Of a stretch of DNA of 64,000 nt, positions 35,677-43,219 are shown one piece after another. How positions within the stretch are numbered: position 1 is the stretch's first letter; each line of letters opens with the position of its first letter. The notes beneath the pieces were generated by a model. The model saw only the letters and a program-made list of their open reading frames with translations. It searched no databases and was not told the origin of the DNA. The position numbers and the translations under genes were made by a program. This DNA is from Herbaspirillum sp. ASV7 (lineage in GTDB: Bacteria; Pseudomonadota; Gammaproteobacteria; Burkholderiales; Burkholderiaceae_D), in assembly GCF_016429215.1 (NCBI RefSeq), contig NZ_JAELUH010000007.1, forward strand, positions 57,016-121,015. The letters are read 5' to 3'.

Positions 35677-37758
35677 TCAGTGGGTGATGCTCAGCAAGAC
35701 CTTGCCCTGACTGCTCTGGCCCTCTTTCCAGCTGGTCTGGGTGGCCGACGGCGGGGCGAAGCTGGCCATGGCCTGTACCAGTTTCTCGACATCGCTGTCA
35801 TAGAGGGTCTTGCCGTCGGCGGTCTTGATGCGTTCGATGTGGTTATCGGCTCCGCTGGTGCCGCCTACATACCAGTCCTTGACGGTGACCTGGTCCGTGG
35901 TCCCCATCACATTGATCCGGAGATCGTTACCCACGTGGCTGAGCCACAGGTTGGTCTGGCCGGCATCGCTGAACTTGAGGATGTCGATGTTGGCCTTGGT
36001 CGCATCATGGTCGTAGATGACATCCTGGCCGTCGCCCTGGCCCATGACATAGGTGTCATTGCCTGCCCCGCCGATCAGGAGGTCGTTGCCGCGCCCGCCG
36101 GTGAGCACGTTGTTGCCGCGATTGCCGACCAGGATGTTGTCGAGTTCGTTACCGGTGGCATTGATGTCTTGCTTGCGCATCTTGATCGGGTCATCGGTGG
36201 TGATGGTATTGGCGCCGATGGCGCTGGCGAACTTCTGCAGTTGTCCCGTGGTGAGGAAACGGCACATGTCGCTTGCGCGGCCACGTCCGGAATCGGCGAT
36301 GTAGAAGCCGGTAATGGCCCCGGTGGCGGCCGAGCAGGCCACACCGGTCACGGTGATGCGGTGATCGGTGCTTACACCGGCGGGCACAGCGCCGCCATCC
36401 CATAGTGCTTCGGCATAGACGCTCACGGTCACGCCCTTGCCGGCCTTGATGTCACGGGCCACCTCTTGCGCGTTGAAGCCGTTCGTGACCGTGGAGGTGA
36501 AACCGAATTCCTCCAGCAATTGCTGCTGATCCCACTGGCTGCTGGCGCCGCGAGAACCCGAAAATGGGCTATCGGTGTTGCACAAGCCCTCCTTGATGGC
36601 GCGCTCGACGACCTCTTTTTCCGACACCGGCTGGTCACCGAGCATGGTGACGTTGGCCACTGAGGTTTCGCCGCAGGTTCCCTCGAAGCCTGGCACCGCG
36701 TTGCCCTGGTTATAGTTCAGCTGGTAAGAGCCGGGATAGCCATAGACCAGGACATTGACGCCATTGACCACCGCGCTCTGGGGCTTGCCGGCATCGAGCA
36801 GGACCAGGTTTTCGACATTGGCCGACAAGGCCGTGCTGACCTTGGCATAGACCGTATCCACCCCTTCGCCGGCCTGTTCGATGACCTTGTCGCCGGCATT
36901 GTCGACGTAATAGCTGTCGTCGCCCTTGCCGCCGGCCATGATGTCGGCGCCACCCATGCCATCGAGGACATTGTTCTGGCTGTTGCCGGTGAGGTGGTTG
37001 TCGAGCGCATTGCCGATCCCGGTGAGATTGGCGGAGCCCATCGTCAGGTCAGGCGTGTCGATGGCAAGCCGGAGCTTCTGGCTGGAGGAGGATGTCTGCC
37101 ACTTCCTGATGATCGCGTCGTCATCGCCGAAGGGAGCGGGGGCATTGAATGCATCCAGATAGCGCTCAGTGTCGGACGGGGCGGAACCTGCAATGGGTAC
37201 GGGGGCGGCCACGGGCAACGTGGCAAGCGCAGGCTGGTTGACGCTGCTCGGACTGACGACGGGCTTGACGGTTACCGGCGCAGGTGTGACGACCGGTGTG
37301 ACGATGACTGGCTTGCCGGGTATCGGTTGAGGCGTGACCGCCGGACTGACCACGACCGGCTTGACGAGTGCCGGCTTGGGTGTGAGGCGCGGACCGACGA
37401 CGACCGGTTTGCCGGGCTCACGAGGACGCCGGATGATGGGGCTGTTGCTCGATAGCCTGCCGGGGGCGGTCGGCGGCACGATGATCGGATGGATGACGCC
37501 TGGCTTGGCGAGTACCGGTTTAGGCATGAGCTTGACCGGCTTGCTGATGACCGGGCAGCAAGGGCCATTGCTGAAGATCATCGGCTTGCCGCCCGTCGCC
37601 CGCACGGGTGCCTGGAGCTGGAACGGCTTGAAGATCAGCTTGAATGCATTGCCCGACGGGAGGTGGACAATGGGGGGCCTGAGCGGGGCAGAAGAGATGG
37701 TCATGATCAGGATGCAGGTATCCCTGGACGAACGTTGTGACTTGATGAGTGCAGACAT
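35677..37758 (-). CDS. RTX protein with a C39/papain-like peptidase domain (substrate 1)
   Basis: A 693-residue putative type I secretion substrate. Residues 71-195 are Pro/Val/Lys-rich and low in complexity. An RTX block (about 247-285, with GMGGADIMAGGKGDD) is followed by a peptidase-like domain (about 335-520) and a second RTX block (about 536-572, GGRGNDLLIGGAGND). The C-terminal tail contains DVEKLVQAMASF. The putative triad is complete: Gln351 (QGNAV), Cys362 (GTCGETSVAN), His466 (TDHRITVTG), Asp489 (FYIADSGRG). The ATG has AAGGA upstream. No N-terminal signal peptide is seen, as expected for this pathway. Proteolytic activity is inference from motif layout. Confidence 0.8.
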   Translation of the reverse strand: MSALIKSQRSSRDTCILIMTISSAPLRPPIVHLPSGNAFKLIFKPFQLQAPVRATGGKPMIFSNGPCCPVISKPVKLMPKPVLAKPGVIHPIIVPPTAPGRLSSNSPIIRRPREPGKPVVVGPRLTPKPALVKPVVVSPAVTPQPIPGKPVIVTPVVTPAPVTVKPVVSPSSVNQPALATLPVAAPVPIAGSAPSDTERYLDAFNAPAPFGDDDAIIRKWQTSSSSQKLRLAIDTPDLTMGSANLTGIGNALDNHLTGNSQNNVLDGMGGADIMAGGKGDDSYYVDNAGDKVIEQAGEGVDTVYAKVSTALSANVENLVLLDAGKPQSAVVNGVNVLVYGYPGSYQLNYNQGNAVPGFEGTCGETSVANVTMLGDQPVSEKEVVERAIKEGLCNTDSPFSGSRGASSQWDQQQLLEEFGFTSTVTNGFNAQEVARDIKAGKGVTVSVYAEALWDGGAVPAGVSTDHRITVTGVACSAATGAITGFYIADSGRGRASDMCRFLTTGQLQKFASAIGANTITTDDPIKMRKQDINATGNELDNILVGNRGNNVLTGGRGNDLLIGGAGNDTYVMGQGDGQDVIYDHDATKANIDILKFSDAGQTNLWLSHVGNDLRINVMGTTDQVTVKDWYVGGTSGADNHIERIKTADGKTLYDSDVEKLVQAMASFAPPSATQTSWKEGQSSQGKVLLSITH

Positions 37759-37865
37759 GCTTTTTCCTTGATGTTGGGACGTCGGTTTGGCGCGGATGCG
37801 TACCGGCAGTCGATGCCGATACGCTGTTTTGGGCAAGAACAACTCCAGTCAGCCTTGAATGCAAA

Positions 37866-39359
37866 TCAGTGCGTCACGCTGAGCAGCAGCGCAGGTTTGT
37901 CACGTTGCCCGCTGGTCAATGCGGTTTGGGTGGCCACCGCCGGCGCGAAGCTGGCCATGGCCTGCACCAGCTTGGCGACACCGTTGTCCCACGGCTTGCC
38001 GCTGCTGGCAGTGGGCGAGGGCATTGCTTGCTTGCCCGTGATGCTTGCGGTGGGGGTGTTGCCGGAGGTGCTGAGGTCGTGGTCATGGCGCTGATTACCC
38101 CAGTGCCTGTCGGCGTTCACGGAGACGAGCACGCCTTGGTCCTGCTTGATGTGCTGGCCGATAGCCGATGCCACACCGGCCGGAGCGGCCTGCTTGATCG
38201 GGTCAAGGGTGTAGATGGCGTTGCAGCCGAAGTCGAAATGGGCTGCTTTGTCCAATTCGCTCACCGGCACATAGCGGGCGACGTCGGAGGGCCTCTGACG
38301 GCCCGAATCGGCGATATAAAATCCCTGCAATGCGCCGGTATCGGCCGCGTAGACGACGCCTGTCAGGTTGACCAGGTGATTGATGTTGAGGCTCTCAAGG
38401 ACTGCCTGGGAGGGGTTCTTCCCCCATAGCTGCAAATCGTTGACACCGATGATCACGCCCTTGCCTTGCTTGACCAGGGCCGCCAGCTTGTTGGCATCGA
38501 AGTTGGTGATGACCCCGGTGGCCACGCCATAGTTGCCCAGCAGTTTGCGTTGATCAGTCATCGACATGCCGCCGCGGATGTCTTCGAACAGGGTCGCTGT
38601 ATTGCACCAGCGGTTGGCCAGTGCCACCTTGATGAGATCCCCCTCGGTGACATGCTGTCCGGCGATATTGAGCAGGTTGGCCACGCTGGCTTCAGCGCTG
38701 GTGCCGCGAAAACTTGGTACTGCATTGCCCTGCGCGTAGTTCAGCTTGTCATAGCTTTTCGGCGCGCCATAGACCAGCACATTCTTGCCGTCGATCCTGT
38801 CCTGCTGCGGCGACAGGTCCGGTGCCGAGGAGGCTGCGTTGCCGGCCGGCCTGGCAGCGTTTGGCTTCACGGTGATCGGCTCGTCAGTGAGGGGGGCGGC
38901 GAAGTGGAATGGGTCCCAACTGAGCGTCCAGCCTTCGAAGCTCAGGGGCGGGTCGCTCAGGCTGCTGTTGGCGTCGACGTGCAGCTGGCCCAGCTTGGGA
39001 TCCAGGTGGAAGGGAATGACGCGGGCCGGCTGAGCGGCGATGGCCGCATTGTCATCGGCCATCTGGTGCGTGCTGCCGGCTGCGACACCAGCCTGCTTCT
39101 GGGGGCTGGCCGTCACCGGGCTGGAGGGCGCGTGTGAATTTCCGCTGCTGGTGCCGCTGGCGGTGCCGGGGAGTTGCCTGGGCGACGCCGTGGGCGGCGT
39201 GTCGAACAACTTGATGCCCGGCCGGATGGGCGAAAAGACGACCTCGGAGACCCCATTCCTTTTGACGCTGACGAAGCGGTCGTTGATGCGCGTGATGATC
39301 GGCATCTTCATGGCGGAAGCGGGAGTGGATGGCGCGGAAGTGGCGGAAGGCTTGGACAC
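37866..39359 (-). CDS. peptidase-like substrate 2, Cys-less and without RTX repeats
   Basis: A 497-residue relative of the other two substrates, starting at a GTG with GAAAGGA upstream, in the same sequence setting as substrate 3. After a Ser/Pro/Ala-rich N-terminal half, one peptidase-like domain (about 190-390) keeps Gln210, His328 and Asp351, but Ser221 replaces the Cys (GTSAEASVAN). Residues about 398-420 (HIKQDQGVLVSVNADRHW) resemble the middle of a second domain, so a copy has been largely deleted. No Gly/Asp RTX nonapeptides remain, yet the tail KLVQAMASFAPAVATQT is kept. Likely inactive as a Cys protease; it may be a decoy, immunity factor or decaying paralogue. Confidence 0.75.
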   Translation of the reverse strand: MSKPSATSAPSTPASAMKMPIITRINDRFVSVKRNGVSEVVFSPIRPGIKLFDTPPTASPRQLPGTASGTSSGNSHAPSSPVTASPQKQAGVAAGSTHQMADDNAAIAAQPARVIPFHLDPKLGQLHVDANSSLSDPPLSFEGWTLSWDPFHFAAPLTDEPITVKPNAARPAGNAASSAPDLSPQQDRIDGKNVLVYGAPKSYDKLNYAQGNAVPSFRGTSAEASVANLLNIAGQHVTEGDLIKVALANRWCNTATLFEDIRGGMSMTDQRKLLGNYGVATGVITNFDANKLAALVKQGKGVIIGVNDLQLWGKNPSQAVLESLNINHLVNLTGVVYAADTGALQGFYIADSGRQRPSDVARYVPVSELDKAAHFDFGCNAIYTLDPIKQAAPAGVASAIGQHIKQDQGVLVSVNADRHWGNQRHDHDLSTSGNTPTASITGKQAMPSPTASSGKPWDNGVAKLVQAMASFAPAVATQTALTSGQRDKPALLLSVTH

Positions 39360-39571
39360 GGTTTTTCCTTTCAAGTACGTCTTGGATGAAGGTGGGTTGC
39401 GGGGCCGGCCAGCTTGCAATGACTGGCCCGGGAACGATTCAATCCGATTGAAATACTTCGGTAAATCAGACCAAAGTGCCGTTGGCCCATTGACAAGTAA
39501 TGAAAGAGGTTGAAAGGGCAACGAGAGGCAACGCAAGGTCGTTCATCGGCGCAATCCTGACTGCTGCACCT
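39360..39571 (-). repeat. leader of substrate 2, duplicated from the substrate 3 leader
   Basis: Bases 39436-39513 are nearly identical to 43084-43161, with only a few substitutions. The shared stretch includes TTCAATCNGATTGAA and CAATGGGCCAACGGCA (minus strand). The start-proximal ACTTGAAAGG is also shared. The copy is about 110 bp shorter than the substrate 3 leader. Confidence 0.85.
39438..39452. promoter_or_regulatory. palindrome in the substrate 2 leader
   Basis: TTCAATCCGATTGAA, a 15-bp perfect dyad apart from its centre base, repeated at 43086-43100. It is a candidate regulator site 79 bp upstream of the GTG. Confidence 0.5.
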
Positions 39572-39685
39572 TCAGCCAGGTGGTTTGGTGTTGAAGCTCG
39601 AACGTCCCATTTCCCCCACATCAGCCAGCAGCCTTAGTCGTGCAGAGCGCCACTTGGAGAGGGCGCGGATGCGCTCCTGCTCGAC
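39572..39685 (-). pseudogene. remnant of the tolC 3' end
   Basis: Translated on the minus strand, the last 34 codons (ERIRALSKWRSARLRLLADV then GEMGRSSFNTKPPG) match the C-terminus of the type I TolC at 43220-43333 (ERIRALSEWRSARLRLLADV, GEMGRSAFNTNPRR). The stop codon is at the same place. No start or upstream portion remains. It is a duplication scar upstream of the substrate 2 leader, not a functional gene. Confidence 0.9.
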
Positions 39686-39794
39686 ATCGTTGCTTTGCCA
39701 TCGAGCAGGCGGTCGGTGCCGCCCACGCCGTGCGGGGCAAGTCATCGTGCGCAATGACCTGCCCCGCCGGACCTGGGCTATCGGGGGCGGCCGG

Positions 39795-42700
39795 TCAGTG
39801 GGGGACGGTCAACAAGACCTTGCCGTTGCTGCCCGGGGTAGTGGGCCAACTGGTCTGTGTTGCCGACGGCACCGAGAAGCTGGCCATGGCCTGTACCAGT
39901 TTCTCCACGTCGGTGTCGTAGAGCGTCTTGCCGTCGGCGGTCTTGATGCGCTCGATATGGTTGTCGGTCCCGCTTGCGCCGCCGAGATACCAGTCCTTGA
40001 TGGTGACCTGGTCCGTGCTTCCCTTTACCTTGATCATCAAGTCGTTGCCGCTGTGACTGAACCGAAGATCGGTCTGCCTGGCGTCGCTGAACTTGAAGGT
40101 ATCGATGTTTCCCTTGGTCGCATCGTGGTCATACACCACATCCTGGCCATCGCCCTTGGCAAAGAGGTAGGTGTCGTTGCCGGTGCCGCCGACGAGCAGG
40201 TCGTTGCCCCGGCCACCGGTGAGGACGTTGTCGCCCCGATTGCCCACCAGGACGTTGCCGAGTTCGTTGCCGACGGCATTCAGATTCTGGTTGCGCAGCT
40301 TGATCGGCTCATCGGTGGTGATGGTGTCGGCTCCGACCACGTCGGTGGCGTGGCGCAATTGCGGCACCGTCACAAAACGTGACATGTCGCTGGCCAGCTC
40401 GCGTCCCGAATCTGCAATATAGAAACCGACGACCTCTCCGCTGGCGGCGGAGCAGGCGACGCCGGTGACCGTGATGCAGTGATCGCTTTCCATGTCGTCG
40501 AGCGAATACGAATTCCATAGCCGGCCGGCATTGACGCCCAGGCCCACGCCTTTGCCGTCCTTGATGCTCTGGGCGACGGCGTTCGGATCAAAACCCTGTT
40601 GCTGGGTGGAGGCGAAGCCGAACTCCTTGAGCAACGTCAGCTCCTGCCAGGGCATCATCCCGCCCCGCTGGTCCGGGGACATGTCGGTGGTGTCGCACAG
40701 ATGCTCCTTGATCGCTCTTTCCACCACCTCCTTTTCCGATGCCGGCCGACCGCCGAGCATGGTCAGGTTGGCCACGGAGGTGTCGCCGCAGGTTCCCCGG
40801 TAGCCGGGTACGGCATCGCCTTGGGCATAGTCCAGCAGATAGGATTTGGGCATGCCATAGACCAGGACATTGACGCCATTGACCACGGCGCTCTGGGGCT
40901 TGCTGGCATCGAGCAGGACCAGGTTTTCGACATTGGCCGACAATCTCGTGCTGACCGTGGCATAGACCGTGTCCACGCCTTCCCCGGGCTGTTCGACGAC
41001 CTTGTCGCCGGCATTGTCGACGTAATAGCTGTCGTTGCCCTTGCCACCGATCAGGGTGTCGGCACCGCCCAGGCCGTCCAGGATATTGTCCCGGTCGTTG
41101 CCGACGATGCGGTTGCCCTGGAAGTTACCCACCCCGTTGAGATGGTCCTCACCCAGGTTCAGGTCCTTCCCGTCGGCATCGATGGCAACGGTCTTCCTGA
41201 CGGCCGCACCGGGTAGTTTCTTGAGCGTGCCGGCGTCGTCGCCGAAGGGTGCCGGGGGGATGAAGGTGTCCAGATAACGCGCTACATTGGCCTGGGACGG
41301 CGACTCTTTCGGGCCGACGAGCGTGGGTTTGGCAATGCCTGGCGTAGCGACAGCGCCCGGCAGATTCAGGTTGGCCGGACCAGGGAAGGCGGTCTTGCCT
41401 GACGCGCCGCGCAGCTTGATCGCGTCATTGGTGGTGATGGTCACGGAGCCGGCCATGTTGGTGCTGTCACGCATTTTCTGCAGCGAGACAAAGCGGCAAG
41501 CATCGACCTCCGCTCCCCGAACCGTGTTGGCAATGTAGAAGCCGACGATGTCTCCGGTATCGGCCGAATAGGCGGCGCCAGTGACGGTGACCACATGGTC
41601 GGTTCTGCCCATGTTCTTTGGAAAGGTCGCGCACCCGAGGACGTCGGAATTGACGCTGACGATGACGCCTTTGCCTTCGATGATGTGTCGGGCCACGGCA
41701 GCTTCGTCGAAACCTTTTTCCAGTGTCGAGTCGAAGCCGAAATCCTTCAGCAGGGCCAGCTGTTGCTCGGCAGTGGTGCCGCCGCGAGGATCACTCTTCT
41801 TGCCGCTGGTCACGCACAGATTTTCCTTGATGGCCCTTTCCACCACTTCCTTCTCCGACACGGGACGGCCGGCCAGTACGCTGATGTTGGCGATACAGAC
41901 TTCGCCGGCCGTGTCTTGGTAGCCGGTGACGCCAGCGCCCTGACGGAAGTTCAGATTGCGGTAGGCCTTGGGATTGCCGTAGATCAGGACTTCCTGTCCG
42001 TCGGCCCTGTCCCGCTGCGGCGTCGACGGAGCCGCCAGCGTCGGGTCTGGAATTCCGTGCAGGGGCTTGATCGGACTGAGGGTATAGGTGACGTCGCAGC
42101 CGAACTGGAAGTGGGCCACCTTGTCCAGTTCGTCCAGCGACAGGAAGCGTGCCTTGTCGGAGGGGCGCCCGCGCCCGGAGTCGGCGATGTAGAACCCTTG
42201 CAGCGCACCGGTGTTGGCCGAATAGGCGACGCCGGTGATGTTGACGACGTGGTTGATGCCGACGAGGTCGCGGAACTGCCTGGGTTGGGTCGCGCCCCAC
42301 AGCTCCAGGTTGTTGACGCCCAGCAGCACGCCTTTGCCCTGCTTGACCAGGGTGGCAATTTTTTCCGGATTGAAGTCGTTGAGCACGCCGGTGGCTACGC
42401 CATAGCTATCCAGCAGTTTTCGCTGATCCTCGACCATGGTGCCGCCGCGGAAATTAGGATTGTCGGTAGAGACATCGCACCATCCGTTGGCGATCGCCTT
42501 CTCGATGACATCTTTCTCCGACACGTACTGTCCGGCGATGGTGAGCAGGTTGGCCACGCTGGCCTCGCCACACGTGCCGCGGAAACCCCATACGGCATAC
42601 CCCTGCGCAAAGTCCAGTTTGTCGTAGGACTTTGGATTGCCGTAGACCACGACGTCCAGGCCATCGATCTTGTCCTTGGTCGGCAGCATGAAATCGGCCG

Positions 42701-42896
42701 CGGCCGGTTGGGCTGCCCTGGTGCTTCCGTTGCTGGCGGCGGAGGGCAGGGTGCCGGCCTTGATCGGGGGCAAAATCGTCTTGGGGGTGTTGCCCCTCTG
42801 AACATTGACGAGGTGGTTGTCTGCGCTTGTGATGATCATGTCCTTGGGCGCTGGATGCGCTTTGGATGGGGCTTGGGGTGTGGCGCGTGTATTCAC
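39795..42896 (-). CDS. RTX protein with three C39/papain-like peptidase domains (substrate 3)
   Basis: A 1033-residue putative secreted protein starting at GTG with GAAAGGG upstream. Domain A (about 80-265) has Gln98, Cys109, His216 and Asp239. Domain B (about 298-485) has Gln319 and His434, but Ala330 replaces the Cys and Asn457 the Asp; a Cys appears four residues later (GEVCIAN). An RTX block follows (about 590-627). Domain C (about 675-858) has Gln692, Cys703, His806 and Asp829. A second RTX block (about 876-912) and the common tail with DVEKLVQAMASF complete it. It lies directly after tolC. In-frame ATGs further upstream are possible but lack ribosome-binding sites. Confidence 0.8.
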   Translation of the reverse strand: MNTRATPQAPSKAHPAPKDMIITSADNHLVNVQRGNTPKTILPPIKAGTLPSAASNGSTRAAQPAAADFMLPTKDKIDGLDVVVYGNPKSYDKLDFAQGYAVWGFRGTCGEASVANLLTIAGQYVSEKDVIEKAIANGWCDVSTDNPNFRGGTMVEDQRKLLDSYGVATGVLNDFNPEKIATLVKQGKGVLLGVNNLELWGATQPRQFRDLVGINHVVNITGVAYSANTGALQGFYIADSGRGRPSDKARFLSLDELDKVAHFQFGCDVTYTLSPIKPLHGIPDPTLAAPSTPQRDRADGQEVLIYGNPKAYRNLNFRQGAGVTGYQDTAGEVCIANISVLAGRPVSEKEVVERAIKENLCVTSGKKSDPRGGTTAEQQLALLKDFGFDSTLEKGFDEAAVARHIIEGKGVIVSVNSDVLGCATFPKNMGRTDHVVTVTGAAYSADTGDIVGFYIANTVRGAEVDACRFVSLQKMRDSTNMAGSVTITTNDAIKLRGASGKTAFPGPANLNLPGAVATPGIAKPTLVGPKESPSQANVARYLDTFIPPAPFGDDAGTLKKLPGAAVRKTVAIDADGKDLNLGEDHLNGVGNFQGNRIVGNDRDNILDGLGGADTLIGGKGNDSYYVDNAGDKVVEQPGEGVDTVYATVSTRLSANVENLVLLDASKPQSAVVNGVNVLVYGMPKSYLLDYAQGDAVPGYRGTCGDTSVANLTMLGGRPASEKEVVERAIKEHLCDTTDMSPDQRGGMMPWQELTLLKEFGFASTQQQGFDPNAVAQSIKDGKGVGLGVNAGRLWNSYSLDDMESDHCITVTGVACSAASGEVVGFYIADSGRELASDMSRFVTVPQLRHATDVVGADTITTDEPIKLRNQNLNAVGNELGNVLVGNRGDNVLTGGRGNDLLVGGTGNDTYLFAKGDGQDVVYDHDATKGNIDTFKFSDARQTDLRFSHSGNDLMIKVKGSTDQVTIKDWYLGGASGTDNHIERIKTADGKTLYDTDVEKLVQAMASFSVPSATQTSWPTTPGSNGKVLLTVPH
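40122..40280 (-). repeat. RTX repeat block 2 of substrate 3
   Basis: Codes for glycine/aspartate nonapeptides (GNRGDNVLTGGRGNDLLVGG, then TGNDTY), the calcium-binding beta-roll motif that folds after secretion in high external calcium. The same block occurs in substrate 1 at about 35991-36153. Confidence 0.85.
40917..41129 (-). repeat. RTX repeat block 1 of substrate 3
   Basis: Codes for GNDRDNILDGLGGADTLIGG and KGNDSYYVDNAGDKV, a short RTX block between peptidase-like domains B and C. The following VDTVYA(T/K)VST.LSANVENLVLL is nearly identical in substrate 1. Confidence 0.85.
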
Positions 42897-43219
42897 GATG
42901 TCCCTTTCAAGTACGTCTTCGTTGGCGATGGGGTTGCGGCGCGAGTCGTGATGTGCTGTCGCTCGCCCCGGGGACCGATTGCCTGCGGTTTTGCGGTGCT
43001 GGCGACCTGGCATCGGGCGGTGATGCAAGCAATCGGGTGCCGCCATGTGCCGCAAGCCTTGGCTTCGTTTCTTATCCCCGAGTGATTCAATCTGATTGAA
43101 ATACTTCGGTAAATCAGACCAAAGTGCCGTTGGCCCATTGACAATTAACGAAAGAGGTTGGGGCGACAACGTGAGGCAACCGAAGGTCGTGTATCGCCAA
43201 AAAATTGATGACTGCCCCT
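42897..43219 (-). promoter_or_regulatory. leader region of substrate 3
   Basis: A 323-bp gene-free stretch between tolC and substrate 3. It contains a block repeated before substrate 2, including the palindrome TTCAATCTGATTGAA (43086-43100) and the start-proximal ACTTGAAAGG. No clear sigma-70 hexamer pair is convincing. Its conservation suggests a promoter or translational control element separate from the transporter operon. Confidence 0.6.

Noticed and set aside
36000..41130. CRISPR-like repeats in the substrate genes
   Set aside because: The repeats are in-frame RTX nonapeptide codons, degenerate and without unique spacers of constant length.
41595..43085. Plus-strand open frame of about 496 codons opposite substrate 3
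   Set aside because: It mirrors the codon bias of the coding strand and has no motif or plausible start signal.
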